From Candidatus Babelota bacterium (GTDB lineage: Bacteria; Babelota; Babeliae; Babelales; Vermiphilaceae), in NCBI GenBank assembly GCA_029262595.1, contig JAJCZB010000011.1:30352-94351 (forward strand): a stretch of 64,000 nt of DNA, read 5' to 3'. Made by a program: the position numbers and the translations under genes. A model generated the notes under the pieces. It saw only the letters and a list, made by a program, of their open reading frames with translations, had not been told where the DNA came from and did no database searches. This document shows positions 30,908 to 39,684 of this stretch, one piece after another; position 1 is the first letter of the stretch, and the number at the start of each line of letters is the position of its first letter.

Positions 30908-33900
30908 TTATCCAATCTGAACGCCCTTAATCAATTGCGTTGCAATTTGAAGCGCGCTATCTTTTGGCTTTTTGAAATCAAACTGTAGATTTTGCAAGTT
31001 AACCTTAACCGAAGGAAGTCCTGGAATATTAACTTCCGCTTTCAAGCTTGTAAGCTTTGGGAGTTTTCCAGCGCCAAGTTCAACCGCGTTCACTTCACCT
31101 ATAGCTTCCGTTACTTTAATCACGTTTGCTGCTTTTCCTGCAGCATCAATTGCTTTTGTAAGCCCTGTGAGCGTCACACTCACACTTTTTTGAAATATTT
31201 TCGCTTCTGAAATCGTTGTTGAAGCTTTTTGGATGCCCGCATTAGCTTTATTCAACGCATCCAATGTACCTTCAATTACTACCTTTCCTGGTCTTAAGAG
31301 CGTATTAAGATATGTCTCTTGTGCGGCAAGTGCTGTTCCTTGCGCGGTAATTTGCGCTCCTACTTTTGGACAAATATATGTCTTTTTAAGAAGTGGAGCA
31401 TTGTCGCATTCTTTTCTAAGCGCAGCTATTTTCCTGTTAATGAGATTGATCGTATTACGCGTTTTATTAATCTCGCGTCGTGTTGCATCAGATCCGGATG
31501 ATTTCAGTTTCGTTTGCTGCTGTTTCAGCTTTTCCAATTCACCCGCAAGCTCTCCGATTTTTTTATCTACTTGCGCAAGCTTAGCTTCTGCATCCTTTTT
31601 CAATGATTGCAACGCCGGTACAGCTTGTTTTGATAAAAACTCTTGGAAATCGCCTTTAAAGCCAAACTTAATATAGGTTTGCTCCCAACGAGATGGCTGG
31701 CGCTCTCTATAGCCTGTGATAGTATCATTAAGATCTTTTTGAGCAACTGCCAATTCAGCTTTTGCAGTTTTAATTGCCTCAGCTTGACCTGCAATTTTAA
31801 TTGCTTCCACTTGTGCAAGCGCTTGTTGTTTTTCTGCCACTACCTTTTGGGCACGATCAACTATTTCTTTTTTGCGGGCTTCAAATTCTGTTTTTCTTTT
31901 TTCCGTTTCTTCAGGAGTAAGCTTCTCTTTTGCGGGAAGACTTATACCAAAAACAGTCGTAAACCCAAAGGCTTCTGTTTCAAAGTTCGCTTTAAATGCT
32001 CCCGCTGAAACTTCAAAATCTGTCGTGTTTTTCAGTGCTAGTGGAGGCACATCCACTGTACCAGCAATTTTAAATGAACCCTCTAGCGGTTTTTTTGCAT
32101 TGAAGTTGCATGAAACCTCCGGCCCCCCGGCTACGCCTGGACCAGACAACGTCATGATTGTTCGATTATTTACTTTGAATGCAACATCACTCATAGTCGC
32201 CTTACCTGCAAACGACAATTCTGTATGCTTGATATTAGCATCTAATACGAACTTTTTATCAAAAAGCTGTGTATCTAAGTTCAATTGGAATCCTGCAGGA
32301 ATTTTTTCTCCCGCAATTTCAGTATCCCATGGTGCAGCTTTCCCGAATATGCGATTAATTGTCATCGTTGGGAATTTATTTGGCGGCACATACGCATTTT
32401 TAATCCCTGATTTTTCTGCCATACGAGTCACAAGGCTGAGAATTTCAGCAAACTGAATATTCTTACCTTCCACTTCCAAGACAAAATCAGCAGCTTTTTT
32501 GGTCTCAAGAGACAACTTACCTTTTGCATTTAAGGATGCACGCGTATCGCCCGGTTTGCCTAAATCAATTCGACCACCCAACGCAATACCACTGACCGGC
32601 ACCCCAAACAATGCCAATACGGATTCAACTGCCGGATCCCAATACAGCTCTACCATTGTTTCTCCGATAGCAATAAAGTTGAGCTCAAGCATATCGGGCA
32701 TCTTGCCGGCAATATTTATTTTTCCAGATAAAATATCTACGCCTCCGATTGCTTGAAATCGCAATGGAGTTTGTGGCTGTGACCCTAAAACTATTTGAAT
32801 ACCTGCTTGCGCATTGAATCGCTGCTCAAGTGGTTTGATAACCACACCAATGCTCATGTCATCAGTCGTAATTTTGTTAAATACCTTACTAAATCCAGCA
32901 GGTATTTTTTTCGCTTTTACAAAATCAACGCCCAAGCGCATTGGGACAACACCTTTAAAGGTAACATCAGTCATCGAATCAATTACGCCCTGTAAGTAAA
33001 TTGGAGCAGCCATATCAACTATAATAAAGTCATACTTGCTTGCCCTTTTACGTAACTCACCAAGCGCACGTAATGGGCCAGTAAGATCCATAGTTGCAAT
33101 AAAGTTGAATCCTTTTTCAACTGAAAATCCTCCCGGCGCTGTGTACTTGAAGGTAGATGCTACAAATTTCCCTTTCGGCAAAGAGAGCGCATCCACTTTT
33201 GTAAATTTAGGGAACATATCAGAAATTTTATATCCTTCTGGCAATTCGATACCCAGGCTATATTCGATATTTTTATTCGTATCTTGGATCACGTATACAG
33301 TCGCCTGCACTGCAAATTTATTAAATTGAGTGATTCCGGTAAAACCAAGACCCGAACGAATGCTTGGACCACTTGGTGCTTTTAAAAATTTCATATCGCG
33401 CATTTGAAAGTCATTATTGAAAATTTTAAATGCAGCAGAAGGTATATTAATTTTGCTTAAAAAGTTACCAACCAAATTAAAAATTTTTGCATCCGCATCT
33501 TGCTTGAGTTTATCAAACTCCCCTGCAAGAAATTTTTTCATATCGTTAATAAAACCAGGATCGCCTTCTTTGGGTTTTTCAGCAGGCTTTTCTTCTGGCT
33601 TACCTTTACTCTCTTCCGCCTTTTTTTCTGCATCTTTTTTTTGCTGCGCTTCTTTGTCTATTTGATCATGAAATGCTTTACGCGCTACTGGACTTTCAAG
33701 AACACTGCACGCACCTTCTATAGTAGTTTGATCTTTTAACAATTGCTCACGAGCTTGCGATCCAGGTTTTGCTTTTTTCAGCTCCGCAATGATGTGCGTT
33801 TTTTGAATACTACACGCTCTATTAACGTCTTGTTGTGAAGATTTCCGATCAACCGGTTTTGCCTTTTGATCAATTTTTTGTAAATCATTATTCACAATAT

Positions 33901-33979
33901 CGTAGTGCGCTGGCGCACACCACAAGCCAGAACTACCAATGAAACTTAACAAAATAAGTATTAAATTACGTCCCTTCAT
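30908..33979 (-). CDS. Giant secreted protein A, paralogue of the upstream 1440-aa protein
   Basis: The 1023-aa product has a signal peptide (MKGRNLILILLSFIGSSGLWC, then APAH). A degenerate J-domain-like segment covers about 26-105 (HYDIVNND ... CSVLESPVARKAFHDQ). A Lys/Glu/Pro linker (about 108-145) and a large beta-rich region follow, with FGVPVSGIALGGRIDLGKPG near 455-480. A coiled coil (about 680-850) comes next, and the end contains LQNLQFDFKKP. Most blocks align with the protein encoded at 34001-38323, so this is a tandem duplication. I know no family for the beta-rich region. Start is fixed by AAGGGGAATAGCT. It is 21 bp downstream of the paralogue. Confidence 0.8.
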   Translation of the reverse strand: MKGRNLILILLSFIGSSGLWCAPAHYDIVNNDLQKIDQKAKPVDRKSSQQDVNRACSIQKTHIIAELKKAKPGSQAREQLLKDQTTIEGACSVLESPVARKAFHDQIDKEAQQKKDAEKKAEESKGKPEEKPAEKPKEGDPGFINDMKKFLAGEFDKLKQDADAKIFNLVGNFLSKINIPSAAFKIFNNDFQMRDMKFLKAPSGPSIRSGLGFTGITQFNKFAVQATVYVIQDTNKNIEYSLGIELPEGYKISDMFPKFTKVDALSLPKGKFVASTFKYTAPGGFSVEKGFNFIATMDLTGPLRALGELRKRASKYDFIIVDMAAPIYLQGVIDSMTDVTFKGVVPMRLGVDFVKAKKIPAGFSKVFNKITTDDMSIGVVIKPLEQRFNAQAGIQIVLGSQPQTPLRFQAIGGVDILSGKINIAGKMPDMLELNFIAIGETMVELYWDPAVESVLALFGVPVSGIALGGRIDLGKPGDTRASLNAKGKLSLETKKAADFVLEVEGKNIQFAEILSLVTRMAEKSGIKNAYVPPNKFPTMTINRIFGKAAPWDTEIAGEKIPAGFQLNLDTQLFDKKFVLDANIKHTELSFAGKATMSDVAFKVNNRTIMTLSGPGVAGGPEVSCNFNAKKPLEGSFKIAGTVDVPPLALKNTTDFEVSAGAFKANFETEAFGFTTVFGISLPAKEKLTPEETEKRKTEFEARKKEIVDRAQKVVAEKQQALAQVEAIKIAGQAEAIKTAKAELAVAQKDLNDTITGYRERQPSRWEQTYIKFGFKGDFQEFLSKQAVPALQSLKKDAEAKLAQVDKKIGELAGELEKLKQQQTKLKSSGSDATRREINKTRNTINLINRKIAALRKECDNAPLLKKTYICPKVGAQITAQGTALAAQETYLNTLLRPGKVVIEGTLDALNKANAGIQKASTTISEAKIFQKSVSVTLTGLTKAIDAAGKAANVIKVTEAIGEVNAVELGAGKLPKLTSLKAEVNIPGLPSVKVNLQNLQFDFKKPKDSALQIATQLIKGVQIG

Positions 33980-34000
33980 AGCTATTCCCCTTTTAAAAAA

Positions 34001-37000
34001 CTAATCTACTAATTTATCTACTACTCCTGCTAACGCAGGTACTTTTTCAGCCACTTGTTGCTTGCCTGCATTTTTGATAATACCCATAATTGCTCCCGCA
34101 ATTTCTTTCGTTGACTGAATTGGATTTTTAAAATCAAATTGCAAGTTGTGCAGCTCGATCGGAATACTCATTTCCATAATGTTAATTTCACCAATCAACC
34201 GCACCAGGCGCGGCAATTTAAGCGATACAATGTCATTAAATCCGTAACGCCCAAGGACATCCTTCAACTTGATGACATCAATACCCTTGGCAATTTTTTC
34301 TGCCAGAGAAGTAATCATGCTTAATGTTTTTTCTGTAATTGCCTTCAATCGCTTTCCTGCCTGTGCTTTGCGATATCCAATTGCGGCAACCTTCTTAAGA
34401 TCTTTACTTGCTTTCGATTCAACAAACAATTTTAAAATGGCTTTATCTTTTTGCAGGGCAAGTTGCTCTTTTGCAATAATCGGGCGACACTTCACCTGCC
34501 TATAAGCAGGAAACTTACGGCATTTCTCTTTGATCTCTGTAATTTTTTTCTCACGAGCTATAATTTCTGCTCGCTCTGTAGTTGGGTCAATTGTACCTTT
34601 TTCCCATCGCTCCACTTTTGCATTAATTGCTTCGATTTGTCGTAAATACACTTCTTTTTGACGTTGTAAGTAGGGCACCAATTGCTCGCTAATGCGCTTG
34701 CTTAATTCAGCAATATTTTTAAAACCGAAGGTTACCATCAAGCCTTTCCACTTAGCGCGTGGATCAACAACTTCTGTTTTTTCGGTATAAAATGGGTATT
34801 TTTTCTCTGGAACTACCACTTCATCTGGCTCAGGAACTTCCCTTACCTGATCTACCAGAGCATGTAATAACTCAATCATAGTTGATTGCGCTTGGAAATT
34901 ATTGCTTGCGCGCGCCTTTTGATACAATGCCAACAACTGATTGTATTGAGGCTTTTCAGATAGCTTCACACTCTTTTCTTGTGCATCTCTTTCAAGACGA
35001 GCAATCCATGCTGCAATCATAGCAATTTGCTGAGCCTGCTGCTCTTGATCGCTTGCCACACGAGAGCGAATTTGCCTCACCCCTTCTTTTGCTTTTTTAG
35101 CCTGTTCACGAACTGCTTGTACACCTCGAACAGCTTTTTCTTTAATCTGTTCAGCCTGCGTTGGTGCATACGGCATCAACTGCTCATCTATCGTAGAAAT
35201 GATACGCTCTCTATCTTCGACAGAAAATGCAGCTGGTATTAAAGATTTTAATCGTTGCAATTGTTGCTGACTAAAATCTTTTTGTTGTAAAAATTCTACA
35301 AATGCTACCGGTTCTTGCGGGAGATCTTCTTTAACCGTAAACGCTTGTTGTGCTTGCGTCTTTGCGGCTCGTGCTCTTTGCGCAAGCGTTGGTTTGGCTA
35401 CCATATCGGGCATATCCGCAACAAGCTTTTCAGCTTGCGCAATGTAATTTTTTCCCAGCTCGCTTTGCTCCATTTCCGCATTCCGCAGCAACCGCTCTGC
35501 CGCGATAGCTCGGGCATCTTTTTGATCTTTTAGCGCAAGATTTGCGCGCATATCACTAATAACTTTTTCATAGTGCGTCTCAACACCTTCTTTGGTATTC
35601 ATCGTCACACCAAACAATACAGAAAAGCCTGCCACTTCAGATTCAAATTGTGCATCAATGGTATACCCAGCCCATGAAAAACGCACTATTTGCTTGAGGG
35701 AAAGCATTGGAATTTCAAGTACTCCATCCAGGCTCATTGCGCCGCCTTTCAAAACGTCTGATTTGGCAGCCTCAAATCCTGCCTGCACAGTTTCACGAGT
35801 AAGACTAGATTCTGGGGTAACAGTTTCAAAAAGCTGCTGTGGATTAAAATCCCATTTAATATATGGGCCCTTTTTAGGATCTTGCGAGCTATATATTTTG
35901 AAAAGCTCTCTACCTTTAATGGTGAGATTTAATGGCGGCCCATATCCAAAACCTTCAAGTGAAAATCCTTTTTCTTGATCCGCCACAAAAATCCGCAACC
36001 CTGCTTTTTTATCAAAAAGAGACATTTCAACTTGCAGCCCAAGCCCCGCACGATACGTCTGCTTTCCAATAGTTGCATCGCCTAATGACGCATATCCCCA
36101 CACTTTTTCAAATACAAGATCAGGCAATTTCAAGCCAGGAACTGATGCACCTTTTGGCAAAGCTTTTTGCAGTAACTGTGCCCCTTTTGCAGAAAGGCCC
36201 CCAACTGCTTTTTGCGCATACTTTGATTTCATAAGTTGATAGCCCAAGTAGCGTACAAAATCGGTTGGACGAATATTTTCAGCATCCACTTCAAAGACAA
36301 CGTTATCAATTGGCGCAGTTGACGTAATACTAACTCCGCCACCCACTTTTAATGATGCACGCGCCTCACCCGGCTTTCCAAGCGCTAATTGGCCATTTAC
36401 AAAAAATCCTGAGACAGGAATTCCAAAAAGAATGAGTACATCAAGCGCTGCCAAATCAAAATCAAGTACAACAGCAGCATTACCAATTGCAAGCCACCCA
36501 AACTCAACCATATTTTTCAACTGCCCCGATAATGAAATATATCCTTGCGGATATTTCATACTTGGTGGACTCACCAGACCTGAAAGCGCAAATGTAATTG
36601 GATCTTGCTGGGTTCCCAATGTGAGAATTGCTCCTGTAGTTGCCTCAACAATAAATCCTGCACGTGATGCCTGGCGAATTATATCAATCGCGGCTGGTGC
36701 ATGCTCTTTCATAGATCCGTGCACGCTAAAAGATTCAGCTTTAGGTTTTTGTGCCTCTTTTTTTTCGGCTTCTTTTTTCGCACTTTGCACTATCTCTAAT
36801 CGCCTTTGAGCTTTTTCATACTCTTTTTGAAGCGCTTCAAGTCGAGCTTGCTGCTCGGCAGCACGCCCAGTTACTTTAAGACGCGTTTCTTCTTGCAACG
36901 CCCGACGAGCATCATCTCTTTTCTGTATTAACGCCGGTTCTTCATCAGCTATCGAACGCTGTAATGGGCGAACTGACAATTGCAACGCATCGGTAGTTAA

Positions 37001-38323
37001 TCGATTGATTACATTCGTAAATTTAGTTGGAAGTTTGCTAATTTGAGTAAAATCAATCCCGAAGTACACCGGCACTTTTGCCGAAAACTCTGAACGTAAT
37101 ACATTTTTTGGATTTATTTTACCAGCCACTTGCACCGGCTCAGTTTCAAAAACCATCCCCTTCAATTTAGGAGCCGCTTCTTGTAACTTTTTAAAAAAAG
37201 CGAGTGGACCTGAGAAAATATCCCACTGGCCAAGAAAGTTAAGCCCCCTACTAAATGAAAAACCTTCATCATCAGTACCACTAAAGTTGGCCAAAACAAA
37301 TCGTGCTTGGGGAAATACCATCCAATTAAGCGCCCGTAAACTTGGAAATAAGTTGGTTAATCTGTATTGATCAGGAGTAGCTATTGAAATACTCCATCGT
37401 CGCGTATTATAGATGTCCCAAATAACGTACACTTTTACCTGTAACGTCACCCCATTAACTATCGTATTGCCTGCAAAGCCCACGTAGTATTTGATGTCTT
37501 CGCCCTGCGGCTTAGGCAATACGCGCAAATCACTGATTTCCAGGTTTTGATTGAACAGTGTTGCTGCACCTCCTGGGATATGAACATTGCTAAGAATGTC
37601 TCCCAATACGTCATTAAGCAAAACTTTATTATCCGGCCCCAAAAGCATATTACGCTCAACGGCGCTTTTCACTTGCTCATACGAAGCATCAATTTCCGCT
37701 TTGCTTGCTCCCGGCCGAAATACTTTTTCATCATATTGAGCACGATACTTTGGATCTAAAAGAAACGAGCAGCCGTGAGCTGTTTGCTCAAGTTGCTTTT
37801 TCTTATTTCGAAGATCTTGATCAATACGCATGCGGCCCCCCGTTGGATACCGAGCGATCTCTCTTTCAAGTTCTTCAATATCGCTACGTATTTTTTTACG
37901 AGTAAGCTTACAAGCAGAAGTAATTTTTTCTTTTGCCCATCGTGAAAAATCCGAATCTTCATACTGCTTTTGCACAAGCATGCGATCACGTTCGGCACGA
38001 AGCCTTTTTTCTGCTTCTGCATCATTTTCACGTTTAGCCTGATCAATTTTTTCATTAATATCTTTAAAAAAGGGAAGTCTGGCCAAAGCTGGCTGCAATT
38101 TTTGCTGCTCTGCGCGAGCGCGCGCAGCACGCTGCTGCTCTTGATATTCTGTTTTATTTATACCAATAAGCTTATACAGATCAACTCCCCGCAACGATGG
38201 CGGAAAAGTAAAATCAAAACCTTCAAACGCAACAGCCATTTCAGGCTGCAGCTGAGAACATACAACAGGCACGGGTAGAAATGCCCATAAAGCGACACAT
38301 ATACGTACAAATCCCTTTTTCAT
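34001..38323 (-). CDS. Giant secreted protein B, paralogue with extra coiled coils
   Basis: The 1440-aa product has a short signal peptide (MKKGFVRICVALWAFLPVPVVCS). A J-domain-like N terminus follows (VDLYKLIGINKTEYQ ... CSFLLDPKYRAQYDEKVF, about 45-200) that lacks HPD. It keeps the same beta-rich blocks as the 1023-aa protein (FGIPVSGFFVNGQLALGKPG) and the same end (LHNLQFDFKNPIQS). Two large coiled-coil or low-complexity insertions distinguish it: about 455-525 (within PLQRSI...) and about 900-1180. GGGGGATGGGATC precedes ATG. The C-rich CRKFPAYRQVKCRP segment has a counterpart in the smaller protein. Confidence 0.8.
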   Translation of the reverse strand: MKKGFVRICVALWAFLPVPVVCSQLQPEMAVAFEGFDFTFPPSLRGVDLYKLIGINKTEYQEQQRAARARAEQQKLQPALARLPFFKDINEKIDQAKRENDAEAEKRLRAERDRMLVQKQYEDSDFSRWAKEKITSACKLTRKKIRSDIEELEREIARYPTGGRMRIDQDLRNKKKQLEQTAHGCSFLLDPKYRAQYDEKVFRPGASKAEIDASYEQVKSAVERNMLLGPDNKVLLNDVLGDILSNVHIPGGAATLFNQNLEISDLRVLPKPQGEDIKYYVGFAGNTIVNGVTLQVKVYVIWDIYNTRRWSISIATPDQYRLTNLFPSLRALNWMVFPQARFVLANFSGTDDEGFSFSRGLNFLGQWDIFSGPLAFFKKLQEAAPKLKGMVFETEPVQVAGKINPKNVLRSEFSAKVPVYFGIDFTQISKLPTKFTNVINRLTTDALQLSVRPLQRSIADEEPALIQKRDDARRALQEETRLKVTGRAAEQQARLEALQKEYEKAQRRLEIVQSAKKEAEKKEAQKPKAESFSVHGSMKEHAPAAIDIIRQASRAGFIVEATTGAILTLGTQQDPITFALSGLVSPPSMKYPQGYISLSGQLKNMVEFGWLAIGNAAVVLDFDLAALDVLILFGIPVSGFFVNGQLALGKPGEARASLKVGGGVSITSTAPIDNVVFEVDAENIRPTDFVRYLGYQLMKSKYAQKAVGGLSAKGAQLLQKALPKGASVPGLKLPDLVFEKVWGYASLGDATIGKQTYRAGLGLQVEMSLFDKKAGLRIFVADQEKGFSLEGFGYGPPLNLTIKGRELFKIYSSQDPKKGPYIKWDFNPQQLFETVTPESSLTRETVQAGFEAAKSDVLKGGAMSLDGVLEIPMLSLKQIVRFSWAGYTIDAQFESEVAGFSVLFGVTMNTKEGVETHYEKVISDMRANLALKDQKDARAIAAERLLRNAEMEQSELGKNYIAQAEKLVADMPDMVAKPTLAQRARAAKTQAQQAFTVKEDLPQEPVAFVEFLQQKDFSQQQLQRLKSLIPAAFSVEDRERIISTIDEQLMPYAPTQAEQIKEKAVRGVQAVREQAKKAKEGVRQIRSRVASDQEQQAQQIAMIAAWIARLERDAQEKSVKLSEKPQYNQLLALYQKARASNNFQAQSTMIELLHALVDQVREVPEPDEVVVPEKKYPFYTEKTEVVDPRAKWKGLMVTFGFKNIAELSKRISEQLVPYLQRQKEVYLRQIEAINAKVERWEKGTIDPTTERAEIIAREKKITEIKEKCRKFPAYRQVKCRPIIAKEQLALQKDKAILKLFVESKASKDLKKVAAIGYRKAQAGKRLKAITEKTLSMITSLAEKIAKGIDVIKLKDVLGRYGFNDIVSLKLPRLVRLIGEINIMEMSIPIELHNLQFDFKNPIQSTKEIAGAIMGIIKNAGKQQVAEKVPALAGVVDKLVD

Positions 38324-38420
38324 GATCCCATCCCCCGGGAATAATAGTAATTTCTTATAGAAATACTATCAGGGAGATGCGCTGAAACTCAATAAAACTA
38401 TTTTTTTGATAAAAAAGAGC

Positions 38421-39659
38421 TTAGAAATCGAGACTCAATGAAATGCCAAGATTGCTCGTTGCTGCTACGCGCTTACCATTAAATGGTAGCTGGGCATATA
38501 AAAAGAGACGGGGGTAGACGGTTGGCTCATCCCAATGGTCGCCAATATCATAATCCGCGCGTACCACTATTTGGTGAAGCGTCCATTCTTTCAAATGCTC
38601 TGCCGAATTGGCTGTTTCTTGGGAAAAAATTGAATCACACGGCAATGCAATCGCATCGCTGCCATGCTTGAGATATTGATAGCCAAGCAAGAAAGAAAAT
38701 CCTTTGAACGGCTTATACAATTGAGCGTAGAGATTAAATTGCTGTGTTAATCCCCAGTCTTTATAAATCGGAGCCTTTTGTAAAAAAAGTAAATCGGTCT
38801 GATCTTGGCTTGTTTTAAATCGGCGCGTACGCGTATTTCCAAACACGTGCGTTAATTGCACATCAAACCCTGCGCGTACATAAAAAGAAAAATGTAAATC
38901 CAAGCCCAAGCCAAAGGGAAGACTAAATGCGCCGTCATAGCCATAGGGAAATGCAAATACCTTATCTTCATCTTGGCGCAGCCCAGTTGGCAGCCCAACG
39001 CCGACACGCCAGTTGATACGAACGTTTTTCAACAACGGCTTTGCTTGTGGAAAGTCACGAAACCAATCTAAAAGAAGTGTAAGATCGCCCACGCCAGTGC
39101 GCTTCCATCCTGTTAGATCAAGGCCATCGCCCAATGCGCATACATTTTCAAAAAATTCGTCTGTTAATAATTCTTTCACTCGAATATCTTCGTCACTGAC
39201 GTTTTGTGTTTGATTCATCCAACATACATTTCTCAATGCCATTGCATACACCGGAAGATAAAAACCTAGTGACCAATTTTCTCTAAAAAAAAGTCGCGCA
39301 CCAAGCATCGCTGAAAAATGATTTTTCAAATCTCCTGAAACCAAAAAATGGCCGCGCGTGCCATCATCACTTGCATCAATTGCAATGCGTTTTTGGCCAA
39401 TATCAGTGTCACTGCCAAATCCATCAAGCATAGTCATTGCATTTTGATCGCAATTCCAAATGCGTAATACATTAGTACGGCACTCTCTTGAAAACCCTTT
39501 ATCTGAAATACCGGCCTCACCTACAAACGAAAATTGTGCATGATAATTTTGAGAATAGTTTGGCTGCAACAATGAATCATAAGGCCGAAGAAGATTCATT
39601 CCCTGTAATAAAGAAGGAACGAGTACTAAAAAAAGAAGTATATTCCGTTTTGCGATCAT
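38421..39659 (-). CDS. Putative outer-membrane beta-barrel protein
   Basis: The ATG at 39659 has AAGGAAG seven bases upstream and gives 412 aa; the 20 codons before it are not needed. It has a signal peptide (MIAKRNILLFLVLVPSLLQG), then alternating hydrophobic/polar strands rich in aromatic residues (NWSLGFYLPVYAMA, LDLHFSFYVRAGFDV, GFSFLLGYQYL). It ends SLDF, a terminal Phe of the kind recognised by the Bam machinery. No porin family is recognisable. It starts 25 bp after the 1007-aa secreted gene, in the same orientation, and may form an exporter or receptor with it. Confidence 0.78.
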   Translation of the reverse strand: MIAKRNILLFLVLVPSLLQGMNLLRPYDSLLQPNYSQNYHAQFSFVGEAGISDKGFSRECRTNVLRIWNCDQNAMTMLDGFGSDTDIGQKRIAIDASDDGTRGHFLVSGDLKNHFSAMLGARLFFRENWSLGFYLPVYAMALRNVCWMNQTQNVSDEDIRVKELLTDEFFENVCALGDGLDLTGWKRTGVGDLTLLLDWFRDFPQAKPLLKNVRINWRVGVGLPTGLRQDEDKVFAFPYGYDGAFSLPFGLGLDLHFSFYVRAGFDVQLTHVFGNTRTRRFKTSQDQTDLLFLQKAPIYKDWGLTQQFNLYAQLYKPFKGFSFLLGYQYLKHGSDAIALPCDSIFSQETANSAEHLKEWTLHQIVVRADYDIGDHWDEPTVYPRLFLYAQLPFNGKRVAATSNLGISLSLDF

Positions 39660-39684
39660 TTCTGAACTTCCTTGTTGTTCACTG

